Shown: piece after piece, positions 1-7,782 of the stretch | Position numbering within the stretch: position 1 is the stretch's first letter | How the letters are laid out: each line of letters begins with the position of its first letter | From: Deltaproteobacteria bacterium | GTDB taxonomy: Bacteria > Desulfobacterota > Binatia > UBA9968 | Direction: 5' to 3' | DNA length: 37,237 nt | Assembly (NCBI GenBank): GCA_009379725.1 | Contig: WHTF01000027.1 | Coordinates: 1 to 37,237 of the forward strand | The notes under the pieces: generated by a model | What the model was told of the DNA's origin: nothing | Databases searched by the model: none | What the model saw: only the letters and a program-made list of their open reading frames with translations | Translations under genes and position numbers: made by a program

Positions 1-27
1 GAGTTGAATGTTAGCGATGAGATCCAT
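1..27 (-). CDS. tctA: TctA-type tripartite tricarboxylate transporter large permease, N-terminus only (runs off window)
   Basis: Reading leftward from an ATG at 27 gives MDLIANIQL before the window ends. TctA, the large membrane subunit of tripartite tricarboxylate transporters, usually starts with a very similar sequence (MDLL-N-LLGF). The start lies 31 nt downstream of the stop of a TctB-like frame, which is the usual tctB-tctA order. Only nine residues are visible, so the call rests on start motif plus context. Most of the gene lies outside the window. Confidence 0.55.
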
Positions 28-58
28 AGCAAGGCGCGCTCTACATCATTCCCTTGGA

Positions 59-286
59 TCAGCCACCCAACCAAGGCCCGAGGATCGGTAACGGCACACC
101 CAGACCTGTCACGAAAACCAGAATACAAAAGACCGCAGACCCGCGGCCAACGCGATCGTCGATCCCCCAACGGAAGTGTATGCTCGCGCAAGCGCTGATG
201 ATAACGAGCAAAGGCACAGCTACAGCCAGGCCGGCTCCTCGAACGATAAATCCGAATAGAAGGACTGAGCCGAGAATCAGCGCCAT
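59..286 (-). pseudogene. tctB: TctB-like small permease subunit, C-terminal half only
   Basis: This 75-residue hydrophobic frame (MALILGSVLLFGFIVRGAGL..., ending VPLPILGPWLGG) resembles the C-terminal half of TctB, the four-helix small subunit of tripartite tricarboxylate transporters: a GLAVAVPLL-type helix, a short polar loop, then a helix ending in a PLP motif. TctB is normally about 150 residues. The frame stays open upstream to about 394, but that extension (Arg/His rich) does not resemble the TctB N-terminus, and I find no such half in the other minus frames up to 440. No tctC is present upstream. I read it as a 5'-truncated remnant next to an intact tctA start. A short functional variant is possible. 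Confidence 0.5.
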
Positions 287-409
287 CGCCTTGTAGGCGA
301 AGGCCCTATGGCGGTGCTGTCGACGATGCCCGGTGCTGAATCGAACCGGAACCTTTATTTCGGCTCGTATCCAACCGCGAAAATTCCAGAAAAATCAGGA
401 AATTTAGTC

Positions 410-438
410 TTGACCTCGCTCTTGGGAATCAATATATA
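410..438 (+). promoter_or_regulatory. sigma70-type promoter for the dienelactone hydrolase gene
   Basis: TTGACC (410-415) and TATATA (433-438) are separated by exactly 17 nt. They lie 57 nt upstream of the ATG at 495, in the 200-nt gap after the TctB remnant. Both boxes are close to the vegetative consensus. Confidence 0.6.
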
Positions 439-494
439 CGGTGCACGCTCAGCCGCTGGCGAGCGGCTTGGCGAAACCACGAAAAGGAGAGATT

Positions 495-1376
495 ATGGCC
501 GAGAAGATAAAAGCACTGATTCGCGAATATCAGGAAGGTAAACTATCGCGGCGTGAGTTCATGCGACAAGCGATCCTTGCCACGGGAAGTCTGGCAGCGG
601 CGAACAGTTTAATCGGCAGTCTTCTGCCGTCCAGTGCCGTTGCCGCCCAGGTGGCGCCCAACGATCCGGAAATCCTCACACACAACGTCCAGTACGACGG
701 CAAAGCCGGGCCGGTTTTTGCCTATCTCGCCCGTCCGGTTAAAGCCGGCAAATATCCAGCAGTCATTGTCGTTCACGAGAATGCGGGACTGAACGATCAT
801 ATTCGCGATGTCGCGCGCCGCTTCGTCAAAGAAGGATATGTAGCTTTGGCCCCGGATTATCTTTCGCGCCAGGGCGGCACGCCCAAGGCCAATCCCAAAG
901 GCGGCGGATTATCGAAAATCCGTGAGCTGGTGCCCTGGCAAAACGTCGCGGAAGATACCCAAGCCAGCGTTCAATATTTGCGTGTTCTTCCCGACGTCCG
1001 CGGCGATCGGGTCGGCATGGTCGGATTTTGCTGGGGCGGCGAAGTCACTTTTGCGACAGCCACTCAACTTCCAAGCCTCAGGGCAGCAGTCGTCTACTAC
1101 GGCCGCAGCCCGGAACCGCTCGATCGTGTGCAAAACATCAAGACGCCGATCATGGCTCACTACGGCGAAAAGGATACCGTTGCCGGGGTTAATAAAGGCA
1201 TTCCGGATACCGAAGCCGCCATGAAGAAGCACAATAAGACATACGACTATAAAATCTATCCAGGGGCGCAGCATGCCTTTAACAACGACACCAATTCGCA
1301 GCGGTACAACGCATCGGCGGCGCGGGAAGCCTGGGGTCGAACCCAGGAGTTTTTCAAGAAACATTTAAAAGGCTGA
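495..1376 (+). CDS. Tat-exported dienelactone hydrolase family protein
   Basis: An alpha/beta hydrolase of 293 residues. Dienelactone hydrolases open the lactone ring of chlorocatechol-pathway intermediates; many exported relatives have unknown substrates. Visible catalytic features are Glu95 in HEN, the nucleophile Cys179 in GFCWGG, Asp227 in YGEKD and His260 in GAQHAF, i.e. the Cys-Asp-His triad plus the Glu that holds Cys. The N-terminus carries a twin-arginine motif (SRREFM, Arg19-Arg20), a hydrophobic stretch to about residue 43 and an AVAA cleavage region, so Tat export is expected. I chose ATG 495 because AAAGGAGA lies 4 nt upstream; the frame is open further upstream without a ribosome site. 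A good promoter lies at 410-438. Confidence 0.88.
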   Translation: MAEKIKALIREYQEGKLSRREFMRQAILATGSLAAANSLIGSLLPSSAVAAQVAPNDPEILTHNVQYDGKAGPVFAYLARPVKAGKYPAVIVVHENAGLNDHIRDVARRFVKEGYVALAPDYLSRQGGTPKANPKGGGLSKIRELVPWQNVAEDTQASVQYLRVLPDVRGDRVGMVGFCWGGEVTFATATQLPSLRAAVVYYGRSPEPLDRVQNIKTPIMAHYGEKDTVAGVNKGIPDTEAAMKKHNKTYDYKIYPGAQHAFNNDTNSQRYNASAAREAWGRTQEFFKKHLKG

Positions 1377-1403
1377 TCGGCCGAGGTGAAGCTGGTCGTG
1401 GGA

Positions 1404-1431
1404 GCAAGCCCATTCTTCAACCAGGGCTTGC
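1404..1431 (+). terminator. hairpin after dienelactone hydrolase gene, possible weak terminator
   Basis: GCAAGCCC (1404-1411) is complementary to GGGCTTGC (1424-1431): an 8-bp stem with a 12-nt loop, 28 nt after the stop codon. It is followed by C and G, not by a T run, so it may be a processing or pausing structure rather than an intrinsic terminator. Confidence 0.3.
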
Positions 1432-1506
1432 CCCCCGCTGGCTCTGCTTAAAGAAAGTCAGCCCACTCAAAATTTCTTAGCGAACAGGGTCATAAAGTTA
1501 ACCGGC

Positions 1507-2469
1507 ATGAAAAAGCTGCTTCCGCTACTTTCGCTGTTCTGGCTTTGCCTTTTGGGCGAGCTTTGGGCCGCGCCGCTTCGCTTATCGTATTCCGTAGTGG
1601 GCCCCACGGTCGCAGGCATCTGGATGGCCCACGAGACCGGGCTTTTCAAAAAACACGGCTTGGACGTTCAGCTGGTCTACATCCCTTCCAGTGGCACGAA
1701 CATCCAAGCGCTTCTCGGCGGCAGTCTTGACTTGAGCGCTCCCGGTATCAGCGGCGTTGTCCTGGCAGCGGCGCGTGGCGCCCCCGTGCTGACGATCGGT
1801 GCGATGACCAATCGCCCGCCGATGACTTTGTACGTCCAACCCGAAATCACGCGGACGGATCAACTCAAAGGACAGACCCTGGGGATCACCCGTTTCAACT
1901 CGACAGCCCACACCGTTACCACACTTATTTTACGCAAATTGGGCTTGACACAATTGGCCACGATGCGTCCTTTGGGAGGCACACCGGAGATTCAAGCCGC
2001 GTTCGAGCAAAAGCAGATTGCCGGAATGGTGACCTCGGTCAAACCAAGAGCGGCGGCGCGCGCTCTGCTGAACGCAGCGGACCTCGATATTCCTTTCGCC
2101 ATGAACGTCATGGCGCTCACCCGGGAGTTCTTCCAAAAGAATCCCGATACCGTTGAACGTGTGATGAAAGCCTACATCGAAGCCGTCGGCGCGATGAATC
2201 ACGACAAGGAAACGACACTCAAGGTACTGGCGAAATATTTCAAACGGAATGATCCAACTTTTCTCGCTGAAACCTACGGCATCGTCACCCAGTTCACCGA
2301 GAAGATACCGCGGGTCGATGCCCGCAATGTGGCTACCGTCCTGGAGTTCGAACCCGTCAAAGGCGTCGACGCCGAAACCCTTACCCCCAAAGTCATCGAT
2401 AACAGCGTTGTCGACAAACTTGTCAAAGAAGGTTTTGTCGAAAAGGTTTTCGGTAAATCCGTGCGCTAG
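1507..2469 (+). CDS. ABC-type periplasmic substrate-binding protein, NMT1/SsuA-like
   Basis: A 320-residue protein with a Sec signal peptide (MKKLLPLL..., cleavage near residue 22 after LWAA). The mature part has the type-2 periplasmic-binding fold typical of NMT1/THI5/SsuA proteins: an early Y-x-V-x-G-P strand, a GLFKKHGLDVQLVY segment, a GGSLDLSAPG hinge loop, and LKGQTLGITRFNS, the usual LKGKxxGV switch region. These proteins capture aromatic, sulfonate, pyrimidine or thiamine-precursor molecules for ABC import. No permease or ATPase is adjacent, so the substrate is unknown. Neighbouring ring-cleavage-type enzymes suggest an aromatic acid. The ribosome site is weak and the start is chosen by the signal peptide. 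Confidence 0.85.
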   Translation: MKKLLPLLSLFWLCLLGELWAAPLRLSYSVVGPTVAGIWMAHETGLFKKHGLDVQLVYIPSSGTNIQALLGGSLDLSAPGISGVVLAAARGAPVLTIGAMTNRPPMTLYVQPEITRTDQLKGQTLGITRFNSTAHTVTTLILRKLGLTQLATMRPLGGTPEIQAAFEQKQIAGMVTSVKPRAAARALLNAADLDIPFAMNVMALTREFFQKNPDTVERVMKAYIEAVGAMNHDKETTLKVLAKYFKRNDPTFLAETYGIVTQFTEKIPRVDARNVATVLEFEPVKGVDAETLTPKVIDNSVVDKLVKEGFVEKVFGKSVR

Positions 2470-2668
2470 GGCTGCGCGATCTCAAGATTAAGCCATGGAA
2501 TTCAGACGGGAGAATTCAAAAGTTCGTGGTTTTCGACTTTGGATTCTGAACTCCTGGCTTCTGTTTTCCCAAGACTCGAGTGCTCCATGAGTTCAGTGCT
2601 TCAATAATATATGTCGTGGTCGAATGTAACAAAGCAGAAGATGTTCTTAGCCGGGTAGGAGTTCGAGC
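2470..2668. other. intergenic spacer with short GAATTC/TTCAAAAGTTC repeats
   Basis: About 200 nt without a gene. It holds two GAATTC copies around 2500-2517 and TTCAAAAGTTC, the core of the repeat family that is denser at 20057-20218. No terminator or clear promoter is seen. Confidence 0.4.
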
Positions 2669-3664
2669 ATGGCAGTCTTGGAAATCGACTTAGCTTGCGG
2701 CGATTACGACATTGTCCGGCCTTTACGCGACGGCACGGTTCGGGCGGAGGGGATGGAGATTAATTTCGTCACCCTCAACAAACCGCCGGAAGTTCACTGG
2801 CGCATGGGCATTCATAGTGAATTTGATGCCGCGGAAATGTCCTTCGGCAGTTTTGTCGCCGGCAAAGCACGCGACGACTTTCCTTTCGTCGGCATTCCCG
2901 CTTTCGTTTACCGAAAATTCCGGCATTCCTGCGCATACGTTAACGTCCGGGCCGGCATCGACACCCCGGAGGATCTGAAAGGAAAACGAGTCGGCGTGCC
3001 GGAATGGCAGATGACCGCCACCGTTTGGCTGCGCGGCTTCTTGCAAGACGATTACGGCGTGCGACCGCAAGACGTTTCATGGTTGAGGGGCGGGCTCGAA
3101 TCGCCCGGCCGCAAAGAAAAGGTGCCCTTGCAGCTGCCCACTGAGATCAGAGTCGAAGCAATACCGGAGAGCAAGAACCTATCCGCCATGCTGGTTGCCG
3201 GCGAGGTGGATGCCTTGATCACCGCGCAGGTACCGGCGCCCTACGTGCAGCGCCTGCCCGAAATACGGCGACTATTTGCCGACCCTCGGGAAGCCGAACG
3301 AAATCATTTTCAACGAACCGGAATATTTCCAATCATGCACGTGATGGTGATTCGCGAAGCATTGTATAAGCGCCATCCGTGGGTTGCGCAAAGTCTCTAC
3401 AAAGCGCTGCTTGAAGCCAAGAATCACTGCATCGAAAATCTATACAAGAACGACGGGCTCCATTCCGTTCTACCCTGGGCCAGCCACTACGTCCAGGATA
3501 CCAGAGATCTGATGGGTCATGACTATTGGCCCTATGGCGTTGAGGCCAACCGTAAAACGTTGGAAGTTTTTATTCGCTATTGCCGCGAGCAGGGAATTAG
3601 CAACCGAAGTATCACGCTGGATGAACTTTTTGCCAGAGAAACGCTGAATACTTTCCGCGTATAG
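2669..3664 (+). CDS. 4,5-dihydroxyphthalate decarboxylase-like protein (binding-protein fold, cytoplasmic)
   Basis: A 331-residue protein starting MAVLEIDLACGDYDIVRPL with no signal peptide. It resembles the 4,5-dihydroxyphthalate decarboxylase (PhtD/Pht5) family, which uses a periplasmic-binding-protein-like fold and converts 4,5-dihydroxyphthalate to protocatechuate. Family-like features are the GDYDxVRPL start, EMSFGSFVAGKA, the TPEDLKGKRVGVPEW segment and the C-terminal HDYWPYGVEANRKTLE region. The start is well set: GGAG lies about 9 nt before ATG. Many members are annotated simply as substrate-binding proteins, so enzyme activity is inferred. The exported hydrolase and binding protein upstream fit an aromatic-acid pathway. 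Confidence 0.7.
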   Translation: MAVLEIDLACGDYDIVRPLRDGTVRAEGMEINFVTLNKPPEVHWRMGIHSEFDAAEMSFGSFVAGKARDDFPFVGIPAFVYRKFRHSCAYVNVRAGIDTPEDLKGKRVGVPEWQMTATVWLRGFLQDDYGVRPQDVSWLRGGLESPGRKEKVPLQLPTEIRVEAIPESKNLSAMLVAGEVDALITAQVPAPYVQRLPEIRRLFADPREAERNHFQRTGIFPIMHVMVIREALYKRHPWVAQSLYKALLEAKNHCIENLYKNDGLHSVLPWASHYVQDTRDLMGHDYWPYGVEANRKTLEVFIRYCREQGISNRSITLDELFARETLNTFRV

Positions 3665-3688
3665 CTTGCCGGCTAACCAGCCGCCGCT

Positions 3689-4363
3689 TTAACCTGGCGG
3701 CGGCCGGGCATGCAGCACCGGCTCGGTATAGCCGTTATCGACTTCCCTTCCCTTGAAGACCAATTCCATTGCCGCCTGAAAGGCGATGCTTTTGTCAAAA
3801 TCCGGCGCCATGTTGCGATAGTTCAGGTCGCCCTGATTTTGCCGGTCAACGACTTGCGCCATTCGCTCGAAGGTCTTCCTAATCTGCTGCTCGCTGACGA
3901 TTCCGTGATGGAGCCATTTGGCAAGGTGTTGGCTCGATATCCGTAAGGTTGCGCGATCTTCCATGAGGGCAACATTATTAATGTCCGGCACTTTCGAACA
4001 GCCGACTCCCTGTTCCACCGAGCGAACTACATAACCGAGGATCCCTTGGGCGTTGTTATCCAACTCCTTGTCAATCTCCTCAGCGGTTAAAGTGCGGTCC
4101 AATATCGGCGGCGTTAAAATGTCGTCTAATTTGGCGCGGCTTCTGCGGGCGAGCTCCGATTGCCGGTGAGCCACGTTCACCTGATGATAGTGCAAAGCAT
4201 GAAGCGTGGCCGCGGTCGGCGACGGCACCCATGCCGTATTCGCGCCGGCTTCAGGATGCGCCACCCTGGTTTCGACCATTTTGCGCATTTCATCCGGCAT
4301 CGTCCACATCCCTTTGCCAATCTGAGCTTTGCCGACCAAACCTGTCGCAATACCGAGACGCCG
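3689..4363 (-). pseudogene. glcB: malate synthase G, C-terminal third, remnant fused to an isocitrate lyase relic
   Basis: The minus frame reads [16 protein letters not shown], then [61 protein letters not shown] and [13 protein letters not shown]. These are near-identical to the C-terminal third (about 220 residues) of malate synthase G, which condenses glyoxylate and acetyl-CoA. The whole N-terminal two thirds, with the substrate and metal site, is missing. Upstream of about 4350 the homology switches to another enzyme in another frame, and the malate synthase frame meets a stop at 4364-4366. It cannot make a working enzyme. The high residual similarity suggests a fairly recent loss. Confidence 0.85.
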
Positions 4364-5070
4364 TTATGAATCATCCGCTGAACCGACAAGCGATTGTCCG
4401 CTGTGGGAGTGACGTAGTGCACCAGAGCGGTCTTATAACGATGGAGAAAAAAGAAATGCAACAACGTCATCAACCGCTTGGAGCGCAATCGCCGCACGGT
4501 ATTTTGATCCTTGACGGCGAGGAATTTTCTCCCTTCCCGGTCTTTGTCGACCCTGAACGTAATCTCGGCGATTTTATCGCGGCCTTCATTAAAAACGTTC
4601 AACATCATTTCTTCGGAACCCGCCCATCGTTCTTTCAACTCGACGCTCAACTCGCCGTCGTCCTCCGCACCCTGATGGCCCCAGTGCTGGCCCCACATAC
4701 GCAGCCATTTTTCCAGCACGTTGGTGGGTACTTCGATAGCTTGCCGATGCTGCGCCTCGGTGGATTTTCCACCCATCGACGAAGTTGTCAGCGACGGGCC
4801 GCGTGCCGCCCTGCGAAACCGATCCGCCCAAGGCCCGCCGACGAAAGTTTGCGGGTACTGCGCCGGGTCGTTCGCCAACCTCAAAGCCCGCTGGAGATGG
4901 CATTTTTGACCGATGCTCTTTCTCGAACTTTGAACAGGACCGATTTGCCAGCGCCTTCGGCGGAATAGCTAAGGAAAAATCGAGACAGCGTTGATCTCGA
5001 AGTGATTTTCCCGCACGGCACGCGTTCTGCTTTTTAGCCGAGCAAGTTGATGCGAGAGTCACCATCGGAT
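4350..5070 (-). pseudogene. aceA: isocitrate lyase (large type) C-terminal part, multiply frameshifted relic
   Basis: Successive minus-strand segments in different frames read as one protein: DGDSRINLLG (5066-5037), VRENHFEINAVSIFP (5016-4972), YSAEGAGKSVLFKV (4967-4926), then from about 4899 RALRLANDPAQYPQTFVGGP, SMGGKSTEAQHRQAIEVPTN, ERWAGSEEMMLNVFNEGRDK and HRYKTALVHYVTPTADNR. I recognise this, from memory, as the C-terminal region of the large form of isocitrate lyase. At least three frame changes interrupt it, the N-terminus is missing, and it ends by joining malate synthase G at about 4350-4363. Frame decay plus fusion points to a dead glyoxylate-bypass locus. The isocitrate lyase name is less certain than the malate synthase call. 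Confidence 0.65.
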
Positions 5071-5154
5071 CAGAGAGCAGTGGTAAAGCACCGGCAGCCG
5101 AACTCACGATCAATAATTTAAATGTTCATGAAGCACGATAAAGGAGGAGCTGAT

Positions 5155-5352
5155 ATGAAATCCGTTGAAAACCATTTAGAGAATCCGAGTTTTTGGCAGC
5201 TCGTTTTTTTCCAGAGCAAGGTTAACGGCGCGCCGTATGACGGCGAGCAACTGCCTGGCCGTATCTGGGACTGGCCGAAAGATACCTATTTGCAACGCCG
5301 GCTCCGGGAAACCAAATGGTATCAGACTACAAATAAAGTTAATTTGCATTAG
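5155..5352 (+). CDS. small hypothetical protein, 65 aa
   Basis: I do not recognise this protein. It reads MKSVENHLENPSFWQLVFFQ... and is rich in Trp, Arg and Lys with no cysteines and no membrane span. The start is unusually well supported: AAGGAGGA (5141-5148) lies 6 nt before the ATG. A near-perfect intrinsic terminator follows at 5429-5462, so this is probably a real monocistronic gene. It is divergent from the isocitrate lyase/malate synthase relic. Its stop codon lies inside an 11-bp sequence, ATTTGCATTAG, repeated after the terminator. Confidence 0.6.
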   Translation: MKSVENHLENPSFWQLVFFQSKVNGAPYDGEQLPGRIWDWPKDTYLQRRLRETKWYQTTNKVNLH

Positions 5353-5473
5353 TTTGCCGCTTCCCGCGCTGCCTCCTTCACACACCTTGGACGGGAAGAC
5401 GGCACCGCTGGACTAACCGGTCCAGCGCAAAGGACCAGGCTCGCAAGAGCCTGGTCCTTTTTATTTGCATTAG
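5342..5473. repeat. 11-bp direct repeat ATTTGCATTAG flanking a terminator
   Basis: ATTTGCATTAG occurs at 5342-5352 (ending with the stop codon of the small gene) and again at 5463-5473, immediately after the terminator hairpin. The 110-bp interval also has the short inverted repeat CTGGAC/GTCCAG at 5408-5425. It could be a duplication or insertion footprint, or chance. Confidence 0.4.
5429..5462 (+). terminator. strong rho-independent terminator
   Basis: AAAGGACCAGGCTC (5429-5442), GNRA-type loop GCAA, then the fully complementary GAGCCTGGTCCTTT (5447-5460) running into TT. A 14-bp perfect stem with a T-rich 3' side, 77 nt after the 65-aa gene. Confidence 0.9.
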
Positions 5474-5616
5474 AACGCCTGTGCTTCGCGATCCAGTTCC
5501 CCAATTGCACTTTCCACTCCTGTTCCTTGCGAGAGCCCGTCACTTTGTAGTATGACCGGCACTGTTGCGGCGTGAGTAGATTTGGCGATCATTGCGCAGC
5601 TAAATTGAGGTAAAGA

Positions 5617-6861
5617 ATGCAACCAGTCCAACTTTTCTGCTGGCATTTCATGGCTTATCCGTATCTGGACAGAGATTTTGACCAGACCCATGATACCGGC
5701 TGGGTCACGGTGCCCAACAGCTTATGGGACAACAACAAAGCGCGCGGGCTCTACCAGGAGTATATCGACCAGCTCGCATACGCGGACGAACTTGATTTTG
5801 ACGGCATGGTGCTCAATGAGCACCATCAAAATATTTACGGGCTGATGCCCTCGCCCAACATGATCGCCGCCGCTCTCACCCAACGATCGACGCGCGGCAA
5901 GATCGTCGTGCTCGGCAATCTTCTGCCGCTGCACATGAATCCCCTGCGGGTCGCCGAGGAATACGCCATGCTCGATCAAATGAGCAATGGCCGATTGATC
6001 GCGGGCTTCGCGCCCGGCGGCGGCCCCGAGACTTTTAACTACGACGTACCGTCGGCCAATACCCGCGAGAAATTCTGGGAAGCGGCGGATTTGATCGTGC
6101 GCTCCTGGAGCGAGGACGGCCCCTTCGCCCATGAAGGGCGCTACTTTCCACTGCGCTATGTGAACCCCTGGCCCAAACCGCTGCAAAAGCCGTATCCGCC
6201 CATCTGGATCCCCGGTTCGCGTAGCCCGTCGACTTTGACCGAGGTGGCCAAACGCGGCTATTGCTATTTTCTTTCGTCACGCAGTCATGGCGGCGAAACC
6301 CACCGGGCGCAGCAGGAATTCGCCGCCGTGCTGGAAAAACACGGCGACAAGTACCATCCGTTCCGTTTTGGTATTTTGATGTCGACTTACGTCGCCGAGA
6401 CCGATCAGCAAGCGCGCGAGGAATGCGAAGAAGGGGTCTGGTATTTTTTGAAGAACTGCCTCAAGGGTCACCTACGCCGTGAAGGGCGGCAGCTCACCTA
6501 CGGCCCCGGCGTTCCATACATCCCTGCCGCGGCCTGGCGCGAATATCTAAAAGGCTACCAACCGGGCCGCAAACTTTTGGGCGACGTAGAAAATTGGGAA
6601 GAGCTCGACGCCTCGCAGTCGATCATCGTCGGCAGCCCGGAGACCGTCACGCGGCGCATCAAAAGTCTCATCGAGAAAGCCAAGGCCGGCAATCTGCTGA
6701 TTCAATTTCAGTTCGGCAACATGCCCAATCATCTGGCGCGCAAGAGCATGAAGCTGTTCGCCGAAAAGGTCGCGCCAGCGTTGCGCCATGAATCTTTGGC
6801 ACAGTTCACTAAAGAATATCCCGGCCTCAATCTCGAACAACCGACGGAGGCAATCCATTGA
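5617..6861 (+). CDS. LLM-class flavin-dependent oxidoreductase (luciferase-like monooxygenase)
   Basis: A 414-residue TIM-barrel flavin monooxygenase of the luciferase-like superfamily. Visible family landmarks are LDFDGMVLNEHHQNIYGLMP near the N-terminus, PLHMNPLRVAEEYAMLDQMS followed by NGRLIAGFAPGGGPE (the FMN-phosphate region), YPPIWIPGSRSPSTL, and a C-terminal VGSPETVTRRIKSL segment. Such enzymes use reduced FMN and O2, often to oxidise or cleave organic substrates. GAGG lies 7 nt before the ATG. The stop overlaps the TTG start of the next hydrolase gene (TTGA), so the two are translationally coupled. Substrate unknown. Confidence 0.9.
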   Translation: MQPVQLFCWHFMAYPYLDRDFDQTHDTGWVTVPNSLWDNNKARGLYQEYIDQLAYADELDFDGMVLNEHHQNIYGLMPSPNMIAAALTQRSTRGKIVVLGNLLPLHMNPLRVAEEYAMLDQMSNGRLIAGFAPGGGPETFNYDVPSANTREKFWEAADLIVRSWSEDGPFAHEGRYFPLRYVNPWPKPLQKPYPPIWIPGSRSPSTLTEVAKRGYCYFLSSRSHGGETHRAQQEFAAVLEKHGDKYHPFRFGILMSTYVAETDQQAREECEEGVWYFLKNCLKGHLRREGRQLTYGPGVPYIPAAAWREYLKGYQPGRKLLGDVENWEELDASQSIIVGSPETVTRRIKSLIEKAKAGNLLIQFQFGNMPNHLARKSMKLFAEKVAPALRHESLAQFTKEYPGLNLEQPTEAIH

Positions 6862-7673
6862 GCGGACAAATCGTCGAGGTCAATAGACGTAACGTTCAGG
6901 TTTTGGAAACCGGCAGCGGCCATCCGCTGCTCTATCTTCACGGCTTCGCCGACGTCCACTCAGTCAAAGAAAACTGGCTGCCATTCCACGAAAGATTAGC
7001 CGGGCACGCCCGCGTGATCGCCCCGGCCCATCCCGGCTGCGCGCAGACCGATGAAAACAAGGATATCGACACGGTCGAAGACGTGGTTTTTCACTATCTC
7101 GAAGTGCTCGACGCCTTGAAGCTGACGCAGTTCGATCTCGTCGGCAGTTGCGTCGGCGGCTGGATTGCCGCCGAGCTCGGCGTGCGTCATCCGGAAAAAA
7201 TTCGCAAGCTGATTTTGATCGGCGCCGCCGGCCTGTTCGTCCAAGGCGCCCTGATCGGCGACGTTTTTATGAACGCCCAACCCGAGTACGGCTCGAGCTA
7301 TGCGTCTTTGCGAGAAATGCTTTTTGCGAGCGCAAATCAACCTAACGCACTCGACATGTTTCCCGACGGCAAAGGCGAACTTGAAGACGAAGTCCGCCGT
7401 TACCAGATGCTGCGCTTCGGTTCGCGCATCGGCTTCAAACCGCCCTACTTCTACAACCATTCGTTGCGCAACCGCCTCCATCGCATCACCATACCGGCGC
7501 TGGTGATCTGGGGCGAGCACGACCATATGGTGCCATTGTCTCATGGAGAGACCTACGCCAGGTCAATGCCTCAAGCACAATCCGTCAGAGTGATCCCTAA
7601 ATCCGGCCATAGCGTGCATGTCGAGAATCCCGATGTGACGGCGCAAGTGGTTTTGGACTTTTTGGCGAGCTGA
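6858..7673 (+). CDS. alpha/beta hydrolase with cysteine in place of nucleophilic serine
   Basis: A 271-residue alpha/beta hydrolase of MhpC/BphD appearance. LHGF (28-31) supplies the oxyanion region, Asp222 in WGEHDHMVP the acid and His251 in KSGHSVH the base. The nucleophile elbow reads GSCVGG (97-102), so Cys98 stands where Ser is normal, as in dienelactone hydrolases. The start is TTG at 6858, supported by GGAGG 7 nt upstream and by the TTGA overlap with the preceding oxidoreductase. The pair looks like an oxidation-then-hydrolysis module; the substrate is not evident. Confidence 0.85.
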   Translation: MSGQIVEVNRRNVQVLETGSGHPLLYLHGFADVHSVKENWLPFHERLAGHARVIAPAHPGCAQTDENKDIDTVEDVVFHYLEVLDALKLTQFDLVGSCVGGWIAAELGVRHPEKIRKLILIGAAGLFVQGALIGDVFMNAQPEYGSSYASLREMLFASANQPNALDMFPDGKGELEDEVRRYQMLRFGSRIGFKPPYFYNHSLRNRLHRITIPALVIWGEHDHMVPLSHGETYARSMPQAQSVRVIPKSGHSVHVENPDVTAQVVLDFLAS

Positions 7674-7782
7674 GCCGACGCAAATGACACGGAGCTAAGA
7701 GCGAGGAACAAGTAAAAACCGTTTGTCCATAATCCCCTTGCGCGTTGTCCTTGGCTCTTTGCAACCTACACGGAGGTACATC

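Noticed and set aside
329-360. tRNA-like GGTTCGATTC word on the minus strand near the TctB break
   Set aside because: The flanks do not form a T-arm or acceptor stem, so there is no tRNA or att site support.
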